DNA of 5,279 bases, taken from NCBI GenBank assembly GCA_002409285.1, contig DHUT01000027.1:1-5279 (forward strand). The letters are read 5' to 3'. The notes below the pieces were generated by a model, which made no database searches, was not told the DNA's origin, and saw only the letters and a list, made by a program, of their open reading frames with translations. The translations under genes and the position numbers were made by a program. Below, piece by piece: positions 1 to 5,279 of the stretch (the first letter of the stretch is position 1; each line of letters opens with the position of its first letter). This stretch comes from Firmicutes bacterium UBA5227. Its GTDB lineage: Bacteria > Bacillota > Clostridia > Tissierellales > Sedimentibacteraceae.

Positions 1-1
1 T

Positions 2-481
2 AACGACACATCCATGTCACCTGCTATTGTAAAGCATAAAATACAGCCTGTTGATTTCATAACAAAATCAGATTATGGAAGCAATGAGCTGACGGCTGCT
101 ATCAATAGGGGATACAATGAAATAATTTCAAGAAAAGAAGATACGGATACCGGCATGCTCCTTGTAACTTATAAATACAGGTATTGTAAGCTTTTGTACA
201 AGAACATCATATATATCAAGCTCCAGGATGATTCAAGAAGTGTATTAATTAAAATGAGACCAACATACATGGAAGGTGAAATGGAAGTTGTTTCCTCAAT
301 AAGTTCTGTTATGAAAAAACTTGATGACAGGTTTATGCAAATTTCCAGGACTGCTATAGTCAATAAAGATTTTGTTGTTGATGCTAATGCTGCCGATAAA
401 AAAGTGATATTAAAATTTGACCATGTATTGGAAGGAAGTGAAGATAAAATAAAGGAGCTGTTAAAATGTATGAAACCTTAG
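2..481 (+). CDS. AgrA-type LytTR response regulator, C-terminal part (5' end outside window)
   Basis: This is the C-terminal part of a response regulator that binds DNA through a LytTR domain, the AgrA/ComE type of two-component output protein. The frame is open from base 2 with no stop, so the ATG at 14 is internal and the gene begins upstream. The first visible residues, with VKHKIQPVDFITKSD, match the end of an AgrA-like receiver domain (compare the VYKVAAMDFIFKDD stretch of AgrA). A linker and a LytTR domain follow: KNIIYIKLQDDSR corresponds to the first strands, and LDDRFMQISRTAIVNKDFV to the conserved F-x-x-I-S-R-x-x-IVN signature. The phosphoacceptor Asp lies outside the window. Family knowledge says such proteins bind paired direct repeats upstream of peptide-signalling, bacteriocin or virulence genes, usually partnered with a GHKL histidine kinase; neither kinase nor clear target site is visible. 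Its stop overlaps the next small ORF by 16 bases, suggesting one transcript. Confidence 0.88.
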   Translation, partial: NDTSMSPAIVKHKIQPVDFITKSDYGSNELTAAINRGYNEIISRKEDTDTGMLLVTYKYRYCKLLYKNIIYIKLQDDSRSVLIKMRPTYMEGEMEVVSSISSVMKKLDDRFMQISRTAIVNKDFVVDANAADKKVILKFDHVLEGSEDKIKELLKCMKP

Positions 482-591
482 CCGGAGCAAAAGTCATTAT
501 TTTGGTATGCGAAAAATTTGATTTTTATAAAGAAGATATATTTGAAATAATTAATGTCCTTGAGGAAGAAAAATTTATAGTAATAAGGTAA
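466..591 (+). CDS. Small 41-residue ORF of unknown function between regulator and ABC transporter
   Basis: I do not recognise this protein. It begins MYETLAGAKVIILVCEKF and ends KFIVIR. An AAAGGAG ribosome site at 451-457 sits 8 bases before the ATG, the ORF overlaps the regulator's end by 16 bases, and it ends 5 bases before the transporter start. That packing supports real, coupled translation. The visible pattern is a hydrophobic strand (VIILV), an acidic amphipathic stretch (YKEDIFEIINVLEEE) and a second short hydrophobic strand, so it could be a tiny beta-alpha-beta unit or a remnant of a larger protein. It has one Cys (residue 15) followed by an aromatic-rich EKFDF and then acidic residues. 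This loosely recalls AgrD-type autoinducer precursors, but the hydrophobic C-terminus and the lack of a visible AgrB argue against that reading. It could also serve only to couple translation of the transporter. Confidence 0.6.
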   Translation: MYETLAGAKVIILVCEKFDFYKEDIFEIINVLEEEKFIVIR

Positions 592-596
592 TTGAA

Positions 597-1754
597 ATGT
601 ATTTTAAATTTAGCAGGATGTTTAAGCCTTTTAGAAAAAAACAGGTATTGGTTATTATTATAGCAGTATTACAGTATTCGGTACTTACATATTCCACATT
701 TTTACTTAAGGATCTTTTGGATTCAGTACAAACCATGCAGTTTGATTTGTTTAAGCATATGGTTATAAAAATCACACTTTTGTCAATTGTAGTGGTGATT
801 TTGGGAATAGCCACCGATTATTTCTGGAAAAATTTGACGAACAGTTCCATAATATTTTTGCGTACCAGAGTATTCGAAGCAATTTTAAAAAAGAATAACA
901 AATATTTTAAGGAAACCACTATTGGAAATATACTGACTAATATTATGGATGATGTTTCTATGGTTGCCCAAAGCGGTTCTATTTCTACGCCTATGCTGGT
1001 AATTAACAGTTTCAGAATATTTATTGCACTTGTGGCAATGAGTAGGTTGAATAAAATGATGGCTGTAGTGGTGCTTTTTGCCGATCTTGCTTATTTTGTT
1101 GTTTTCAATGTAATAAACGGCAGAATAAGGTCTGCCAGCAGGTTGGAAAGGAAGGAATATTCCAATGTTCTTTCAGATGTTCAGGAAAAAATATCAGCTA
1201 TAGAACCTATTAAAATACATGGAAAGGAAATTTTCATCGCTGACGGATTCGGAACATTGTGCAAAAACCACTTAAAGAAATTAAATAAACTGCATTTTGT
1301 AACAAGCCTTGGGAGGGGAATCAATAATTTTTTTGTAGTGCTTTTTCCTATTCTTGTTTTGTCTGTGGGGGCATTTAACGTCTTAAGGGGTCAAATGACG
1401 GTGGGAGAAGTTATTGCCTTTTATGGGTTGATAGCATTTATTGTGGAACCCATAAATAATCTTTCGGATTATATTTTAGGTTTTCAAGTTACCTTGGGAA
1501 TGCTGGATAGAATAATGAGTATTTTAGAAGATGAGACAGAAATTTCACAGGGAGAGCTTATTGATTCTGTAGATAAGATTGAATTTAAGAACGTAAGTTT
1601 TTGCTTTGGAGATGATAAGGAAATTTTAAAAGATTTTAATGCGGAATTTAATAAAATAATAATTACGGTTACTCATGATATAAGTGAAGATAATTTGTCA
1701 TTATATGACCATGTACTTTCTTTTACAAATGGGAAGATAGAACCTGTTAAATAA
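597..1754 (+). CDS. ABC exporter half-transporter with ATPase core deleted (385 aa)
   Basis: This is a membrane-domain plus ATPase half-transporter of the ABC exporter type, but shortened. Residues 1 to about 310 form a normal six-helix membrane domain, with hydrophobic segments near 15-40, 55-78, 130-172 (two helices) and 240-290 (two helices). The ATPase domain starts normally (KIEFKNVSFCF, with Phe337 at the A-loop position, then EILKDFNAEF). It then jumps at residues 352-354 straight to IIITVTHD, the H-loop strand with switch His360, and finishes normally (LYDHVLSFTNGKI). Compared with the neighbour at 1870-3480, about 154 codons are missing, covering Walker A, Q-loop, signature, Walker B and D-loop. 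The frame is preserved with no stop. It should not bind or hydrolyse ATP. It may be a pseudogene-like deletion product, a membrane subunit, or an assembly artefact. The ribosome site is a weak AAGG (585-588), 8 bases before the ATG. Arg codons are AGA/AGG in 12 of 13 cases. Confidence 0.85.
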   Translation: MYFKFSRMFKPFRKKQVLVIIIAVLQYSVLTYSTFLLKDLLDSVQTMQFDLFKHMVIKITLLSIVVVILGIATDYFWKNLTNSSIIFLRTRVFEAILKKNNKYFKETTIGNILTNIMDDVSMVAQSGSISTPMLVINSFRIFIALVAMSRLNKMMAVVVLFADLAYFVVFNVINGRIRSASRLERKEYSNVLSDVQEKISAIEPIKIHGKEIFIADGFGTLCKNHLKKLNKLHFVTSLGRGINNFFVVLFPILVLSVGAFNVLRGQMTVGEVIAFYGLIAFIVEPINNLSDYILGFQVTLGMLDRIMSILEDETEISQGELIDSVDKIEFKNVSFCFGDDKEILKDFNAEFNKIIITVTHDISEDNLSLYDHVLSFTNGKIEPVK

Positions 1755-1816
1755 GATAATCCATAGTAAATTCTTCAGGCTTAGTAAAATAGTGGTGCCA
1801 TAAATTTCGGAAAATA

Positions 1817-1852
1817 TTGAAAGATAATATTGTAATATATAATATATATAAT
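1817..1852 (+). promoter_or_regulatory. Possible sigma-A promoter for the second ABC gene
   Basis: The 115-base gap between the two transporter genes ends in a very AT-rich stretch. TTGAAA at 1817-1822 could be a -35 box. TATAAT occurs at 1838-1843 (spacer only 15 bases), TAATAT at 1840-1845 (spacer 17), and a second TATAAT at 1847-1852. Short TATAAT matches are expected by chance in such DNA, so this is a suggestion only. A strong AAAAGGAG ribosome site follows at 1853-1860. I see no terminator in the gap, so read-through from the upstream genes is equally possible. Confidence 0.35.
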
Positions 1853-1869
1853 AAAAGGAGATCATAAGA

Positions 1870-3480
1870 ATGAAGGATGTATTAAAAAAAAGCAGGGAAT
1901 TGTTCTTTTTTACTGTTTTTGTTGGAATTATTATGACTGTATTTGAGGTTGCTGCTGCATACGGTATTGGGCAAATGATTGATACAATTTCGGGAAGTGC
2001 ATTCGGTTCACTCAACAAAGTTGGGGTGTTTTGCATTGCTGTCGTAGCTTTGTATATGTTGTTTGGTGTGTTGTATACTCATTTTTCAAAAAAACTTAAT
2101 TTTAGCTATCTTACAACTATGAAGGAAATGATATTTTCAAAGATTTTTTCTTCTCCCATCAGTGAATATCAGGAGCATAATAAAGCTTACTATTTAAATT
2201 TGCTTACACAGGACATAGACAGAGTAAATCAAAATTATTTAACTCTAAGGTATGATAACGTTGTATATTTTGGTGAAATTATTATCAGCTTAACTGTCAT
2301 GTTCAGCATAAGCTGGAAAATGTCTTTGATTTTTATTATTATTACGACTGTAACGGCAATAATACCACAGTTGTTTGCACCGGTTCAATCGGCTAAAACT
2401 GAAAAATATTCAGTAACCCTTGAAAAATATGTGGAATTTATGGACATATTCTTGTCAGGGTATGAATCCATGAGATCCCTTGCAATAGAGAAGGCAGTGT
2501 TCAACAGAATTAACGAAAAAAACAGCAATATGGAAAATGCAAGAAGAAAATATGAATCCGTCAATGAGTCAATAACCTATATAATAAGGTCCATATCCCT
2601 TATTGCTCAGTTAGGGTGTATGTTTACAGGCGTATATTTTGTAATTACCGGCAACATTACAACGGGTCAGCTCATAATGGCAGTTCAATTGCTTAACAGC
2701 GTATTTGGACCGATAAACAGCTTGTCGGAAAACATGGGCCTGATAAAGTCCAGTAAAGTTATTCAGGAAAAACTTGAACCTTTTCTCATTGATGAACCTG
2801 AAGTACAAAACAGCTATGAACAATATACCCCTGGTGACATATCTGTTAAGGACTTTTCAATTGAACTAAGTGGAAAGAAAATATTTGACCATTTTAACTG
2901 TATATTTGAGCCTGGAAAATCATATGCCATAGTAGGTTCTTCCGGTTCAGGGAAAAGCACATTGGCTAAAATTCTTGGGGGATATTACACGGACTATGAA
3001 GGAACTGTAACATATGGCAGTGTTGAAAGAAAAAAGGTTTCTGATAAGGATTTGCTGAAGCATGTCAGGTATATTTCACCTAATCCGTTCATTATAAATG
3101 AAAGTGTAAAAAATAATATAAAATTATACAGGGATATATCTGATGAAGATGTACTGGTAGCAGCAAAGAAAGTAGGATTTGATGAAAGTTTTCTGGAAAA
3201 AGAGACCCTGGGGGATGGGGCAAAATATATATCCTCCGGTGAGCTTCAAAGAATTGCTATTGCCAGAATACTTCTTGATAATCCCTATGTCATTATTTTT
3301 GATGAACCTGCTGCTAACCTGGATCCCATAAATGCCGCACAAATAAATAAACTTATAGCAAGCATTGATGTTCCTATAAAAATAGTGATTACTCATGACT
3401 GGGATGATGATTATCTTTCAGCTTTTGACGAAATAATTGACCTGAATTTCGGAGAAGTTTCTGCTAAGGCTGATAATTAG
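1870..3480 (+). CDS. ABC exporter half-transporter, membrane and ATPase domains (536 aa)
   Basis: This is a full-length half-transporter of the ABC exporter superfamily, expected to sit in the cytoplasmic membrane and export a peptide or other hydrophobic substrate; the substrate is not evident. Hydrophobic segments lie near 11-34, 50-70, 130-172 (two helices), 235-260 and 264-285. The ATPase domain starts near 322. Walker A is GSSGSGKST (356-364), Walker B is VIIFDE with catalytic Glu479, the D-loop is ANLD (482-485) and the H-loop is ITHD with His509. Three sites are non-canonical: the Q-loop reads YISPNPF, with Pro404 where Gln is usual; the signature is ISSGE (454-458); and Leu333 replaces the A-loop aromatic. 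There is no N-terminal C39 peptidase domain, so any leader removal would need another protease. An AAAAGGAG ribosome site lies 9 bases before the ATG. All 13 Arg codons are AGA/AGG. It presumably once paired with the product of 597-1754. Confidence 0.9.
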   Translation: MKDVLKKSRELFFFTVFVGIIMTVFEVAAAYGIGQMIDTISGSAFGSLNKVGVFCIAVVALYMLFGVLYTHFSKKLNFSYLTTMKEMIFSKIFSSPISEYQEHNKAYYLNLLTQDIDRVNQNYLTLRYDNVVYFGEIIISLTVMFSISWKMSLIFIIITTVTAIIPQLFAPVQSAKTEKYSVTLEKYVEFMDIFLSGYESMRSLAIEKAVFNRINEKNSNMENARRKYESVNESITYIIRSISLIAQLGCMFTGVYFVITGNITTGQLIMAVQLLNSVFGPINSLSENMGLIKSSKVIQEKLEPFLIDEPEVQNSYEQYTPGDISVKDFSIELSGKKIFDHFNCIFEPGKSYAIVGSSGSGKSTLAKILGGYYTDYEGTVTYGSVERKKVSDKDLLKHVRYISPNPFIINESVKNNIKLYRDISDEDVLVAAKKVGFDESFLEKETLGDGAKYISSGELQRIAIARILLDNPYVIIFDEPAANLDPINAAQINKLIASIDVPIKIVITHDWDDDYLSAFDEIIDLNFGEVSAKADN

Positions 3481-3501
3481 AATTCGCAAGCGACATTACT
3501 G

Positions 3502-3554
3502 CCCTGAGTCCATTTTTATAGATACTTGAAAAGAAGTCAGGGTATTATTTTTTT
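3502..3554 (+). terminator. Probable rho-independent terminator after the second ABC gene
   Basis: CCCTGA at 3502-3507 is complementary to TCAGGG at 3537-3542. The right arm is followed by TATTA and then seven T residues at 3548-3554. The stem is only 6 strong base pairs and the loop is 29 bases, so it is weaker than a textbook example. Its position 21 bases after the stop and before a new promoter fits the end of a transcription unit. Confidence 0.55.
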
Positions 3555-3593
3555 CATTCATGCCTAAAAAACAGCAGCTTTCGTGAAGAAGTT

Positions 3594-3622
3594 TTGACAA
3601 GTAGTTGATTATTTTATACAAT
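3594..3622 (+). promoter_or_regulatory. Near-consensus sigma-A promoter for the S41 protease gene
   Basis: TTGACA at 3594-3599 is a perfect -35 box. TACAAT at 3617-3622 is a -10 box with one mismatch to TATAAT, and the spacer is the optimal 17 bases. The predicted transcription start is near 3629, only a few bases before the ribosome site, giving a leader of about 18 bases. This separates the protease gene from the transporter unit and rules out any translation start at the upstream in-frame TTG at 3605, which lies inside the promoter. Confidence 0.8.
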
Positions 3623-3630
3623 ATATTTAC

Positions 3631-3649
3631 GAAAGGGATGAATAATTTG
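3631..3649 (+). promoter_or_regulatory. Ribosome binding site that favours a TTG start at 3647
   Basis: GAAAGGG at 3631-3637 abuts the in-frame ATG at 3638, too close for initiation there. It stands 9 bases before the TTG at 3647, a normal spacing. From that TTG the protein starts M-K-K-K and leads directly into a lipoprotein signal peptide, so TTG is the preferred start. The ATG at 3638 would add only three residues. Confidence 0.65.
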
Positions 3650-5014
3650 AAGAAGAAAACATTTTCTGTTTTGTTTATTTTTATACTGTGCACAATTTTA
3701 GCAGGGTGTACGGACTCAGTTCAAGAGCAATCTTTCGAAGAATTTATGAAAGAAGTAAACGACAGGCATGAAGCTGTTGTTAAATTTGATGGAGATTACA
3801 AACAGTATATTACAAACAACAAAGAAGATGATTTTTATTTTAGCACTTATGCCTATAACACAGAATATAAATATGATGAAAAAGCAGTGTTATCTTTAGA
3901 ACAGGCTGAAGAAGATGTTGATGTCCTTTTTAAATCTTTCAGAACGAAATACGGTTTGTATAATTATTTTGACGGAGACGAAACCTTTAATGCTGCAAAA
4001 GATTTAATTATGCAAGATATCGCAAAGACAGAAGCTCTCACTGGTGGAATGTTCAATGATATCCTGCGTGAAAACCTTTCGTTTATACAAGACGGACATT
4101 TTTACATTGAAACAATGTTTAATGAAATAGCAGTTCCTTTTTTCTTTCGTGAGGTTTCCTTTATAAAAACAGCAGAAGGTTACCGAACCGATGATGGTAA
4201 AACAGTAAAATCGGTTGAAGGTTATGATGACCTTAATGAATTGTTTAAACCGTCTATTTCTGATGAGGGAATGATTGTTTATTATCCGGTGGTTTTAGAA
4301 AAACGTATTGCCGAAAAATTTATTGAAGAACCGCAGGAATGTACAGTCAGACTTACTATTAATTATACTGATAAGAGTACGCAATTGTTAACTGCCGAAC
4401 CATATAAGTTGTCTGCCAGGGAAAACGGCGTTAACATTACATTTCACGAAACGGATGGGATTCCGGTAGTTGTTACCGAAGGTTTTGATTTCAACAAAGG
4501 CGGAAATAAATTTTTGAATTCTGCATTAGAATTTAAAAATGAGCCTGTTTCGATTGTAGACTTACGATTAAATAATGGAGGAACCTCTATGGCTAACGTA
4601 TGGCTCAAGGCATATGCCGGTGAAGTTGTGGCATCGAATTCATCATACATTAATTCAGCCGGAATTTTAATTGATGATTATCCTGATAAATTCGTGGATA
4701 ATGAAAATTTATTAATAATTTTAACAAGTAAATATACTGCATCTGCCGCAGAAGAATTTGTTGATACTGCGCATAATCTCAAAAACACATTATTTATTGG
4801 CGAAAATACCGGAGGAATGTATAGAGGTGTAGAAAGAATGGCAATTCAACTGCCTAACAGCCATATTGGTGTAACTATGCAATTAGGAATGGCTCTTCTT
4901 CCTGAAGATGAAAACTATTTTCAGGAAACACGAGGTTTCTGTCCGGATTTATGGGTGCCTGCCGATGAAGCCGAATCTGCAGCGGTTAAGTTTGTTAGCA
5001 GAATAATGAGATGA
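3647..5014 (+). CDS. Surface lipoprotein with S41-family serine protease domain (455 aa from TTG)
   Basis: This is a predicted lipid-anchored protease of the S41 (tail-specific/tricorn-like) family, exposed outside the cytoplasmic membrane. Counting from TTG 3647, residues 1-20 are a lipoprotein signal peptide (KKK, a hydrophobic run, LAG) and Cys21 is the lipidation site (LAGC). Residues 30-270 form an N-terminal region including DGHFYIE with His151. The S41 core follows: IVDLRLNNGG (303-312), TASAAEEF with probable nucleophile Ser366, IGENTGG (384-390) and the end motif CPDLWV (Pro433-Asp434). I see no PDZ domain. The Lys that pairs with Ser in CtpA/Tsp enzymes (GxxTxGKG) is absent, so a tricorn-like Ser with His151 is more plausible; that assignment is inference. 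Six of 14 Arg codons are CGN, unlike the transporters, hinting at separate origin. It has its own promoter. It might process or degrade an exported peptide, but no substrate is visible. Confidence 0.87.
   Translation: MKKKTFSVLFIFILCTILAGCTDSVQEQSFEEFMKEVNDRHEAVVKFDGDYKQYITNNKEDDFYFSTYAYNTEYKYDEKAVLSLEQAEEDVDVLFKSFRTKYGLYNYFDGDETFNAAKDLIMQDIAKTEALTGGMFNDILRENLSFIQDGHFYIETMFNEIAVPFFFREVSFIKTAEGYRTDDGKTVKSVEGYDDLNELFKPSISDEGMIVYYPVVLEKRIAEKFIEEPQECTVRLTINYTDKSTQLLTAEPYKLSARENGVNITFHETDGIPVVVTEGFDFNKGGNKFLNSALEFKNEPVSIVDLRLNNGGTSMANVWLKAYAGEVVASNSSYINSAGILIDDYPDKFVDNENLLIILTSKYTASAAEEFVDTAHNLKNTLFIGENTGGMYRGVERMAIQLPNSHIGVTMQLGMALLPEDENYFQETRGFCPDLWVPADEAESAAVKFVSRIMR
4913..4964 (+). repeat. Direct repeat, copy 1 (3' end of the intact S41 gene)
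   Basis: This 52-base segment encodes NYFQETRGFCPDLWVPA near the end of the protease. It recurs 176 bases downstream at 5089-5140 with 50 of 52 bases identical. The differences are C4939 to T (silent) and C4958 to A (Pro to Thr). Confidence 0.95.
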
Positions 5015-5058
5015 AAAATTAAAGCGTAATATATCAACCAACCATAATTACGAAAGGA

Positions 5059-5226
5059 ATGAATAGTTCGAGACATAAAACAGTTTTTAACTATTTTCAG
5101 GAAACACGAGGTTTTTGTCCGGATTTATGGGTGACTGCCGTTTTTAAAAGAAGTGTTCTTAAATTCCAATTTATAATTTCGATTGTTGATTTGAAGCATT
5201 ATTATTTTAAAGTAAAGCAGGTGTAA
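5059..5226 (+). pseudogene. Collapsed second copy of the S41 protease gene (55-codon open frame)
   Basis: This stretch joins two pieces of the gene just upstream. The first, at 5050-5088, resembles the original start region at 3629-3667 (shared TACGAAAGG, ATGAATA and AAAACA; roughly three quarters identical by eye). The second, at 5089-5140, is 50/52 identical to the 3' end. Everything between, over 1.2 kb, is missing. The frame is open from ATG 5059 (MNSSRHKTVF, then NYFQETRGFCPDLWV) and continues through 30 unrelated codons to TAA at 5224-5226. The TTG I prefer as the intact gene's start is TCG here. The ribosome site (AAAGG, 5053-5057) lies one base before the ATG, so translation is doubtful. 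No signal peptide or catalytic residue remains. The likeliest history is tandem duplication followed by internal deletion. A small expressed protein is possible but not favoured. Confidence 0.8.
5089..5140 (+). repeat. Direct repeat, copy 2 (in the S41 remnant)
   Basis: This is the second copy of the 52-base segment at 4913-4964, with 2 mismatches, in the same reading frame relative to its own upstream ATG. Homology ends abruptly after GACTGCCG at 5140, where the following sequence (TTTTTAAAAG) no longer matches the intact gene. Confidence 0.95.
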
Positions 5227-5228
5227 AA

Positions 5229-5279
5229 ATGGAAAAGCTAAAATCTTACTCATCAAAAAAAATGTTTATATTATATACT
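5229..5279 (+). CDS. Start of an unidentified ORF running out of the window
   Basis: Seventeen codons are visible from ATG 5229, reading MEKLKSYSSKKMFILYT, still open at the window edge. An AGGTG (5219-5223) that can pair with the 16S rRNA end lies 5 bases before the ATG. The basic start followed by MFILY could be the beginning of a membrane protein or a signal peptide, but this is too little to assign a family. The ATG follows the stop of the S41 remnant by two bases, so the remnant's frame could couple its translation. No convincing promoter is seen directly upstream: a lone TATAAT at 5172-5177 has no -35 partner, so read-through from the promoter at 3594 is possible. Confidence 0.6.
   Translation, partial: MEKLKSYSSKKMFILYT

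Noticed and set aside
466..591. Calling the 41-residue ORF an AgrD autoinducer precursor
   Set aside because: The single Cys with aromatic and acidic residues is suggestive, but the C-terminus is hydrophobic and basic, and no AgrB membrane protease is visible.
1763..1795. ATAGTAAA / TTAGTAAA / ATAGTGGT near-repeats downstream of the first ABC gene as possible AgrA-type binding sites
   Set aside because: The first two units are 18 bases apart rather than the roughly 21-22 of paired LytTR sites, and the motif lacks the ACAGTT-like core. It is probably chance in AT-rich DNA.
1701..2036. 111-codon minus-strand ORF spanning the gap between the transporters
   Set aside because: It lies mostly antisense to the start of a clear ABC transporter gene, has no recognisable domain and is best explained as a shadow frame. 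The other minus-strand frames in the window are the same.
3560..3586. Short ORF starting ATGCCTAAAAAA between the terminator and the protease promoter
   Set aside because: It has only 8 codons, no ribosome site, and lies upstream of the predicted transcription start.
5025..5052. CGTAAT / ATTACG inverted repeat upstream of the protease remnant, as a terminator or operator
   Set aside because: The stem is short and AT-rich, extends only with a bulge, and has no T-run after it. The intact gene's upstream region lacks the left arm.
5172..5177. TATAAT as a -10 box for the last ORF
   Set aside because: No acceptable -35 hexamer lies 16-18 bases upstream, and such matches are common by chance here.

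Overview
The window is AT-rich DNA with Clostridia-like features. Coding is dense and mostly on one strand, arginine is largely AGA/AGG, start sites carry AGGAG-type ribosome sites, and the regulator is of the LytTR type. A low-GC Firmicute of the class Clostridia is the most likely source; I cannot name a genus. All genes I can support lie on the + strand.

Left part (1-1754): the window opens inside an AgrA-type response regulator, of which the end of the receiver domain and the whole LytTR DNA-binding domain are visible. Its last codons overlap an unrecognised 41-codon ORF with a good ribosome site. Five bases after that ORF a first ABC-exporter half-transporter begins. Its membrane domain is complete, but its ATPase domain has lost everything between the first beta strands and the H-loop, including Walker A, Q-loop, signature and Walker B. 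The reading frame is intact across the loss.

Middle (1755-3480): after a 115-base gap with an AT-rich promoter-like stretch comes a full-length second ABC half-transporter. It has Walker A, Walker B with its catalytic Glu, and the H-loop His. Its Q-loop Gln is Pro, the A-loop aromatic is Leu, and the signature reads ISSGE. A probable terminator follows.

Right part (3481-5279): a strong-looking promoter (TTGACA, 17 bases, TACAAT) drives a lipoprotein with an S41-type serine protease domain, most likely started at a TTG codon. Immediately downstream is a collapsed second copy of this gene. It holds a diverged copy of the start region fused in frame to a 52-base segment that is 50/52 identical to the 3' end of the intact gene. 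The remnant's frame stops two bases before a new ORF that runs out of the window.

How the parts may fit: an Agr/LytTR regulator next to paired exporters and a surface-anchored protease resembles peptide export, signalling or bacteriocin loci. No precursor peptide, maturation enzyme, AgrB or sensor kinase is visible, so the substrate is unknown. The deletion in the first transporter and the collapsed protease copy suggest a region undergoing deletion and duplication, possibly decay.
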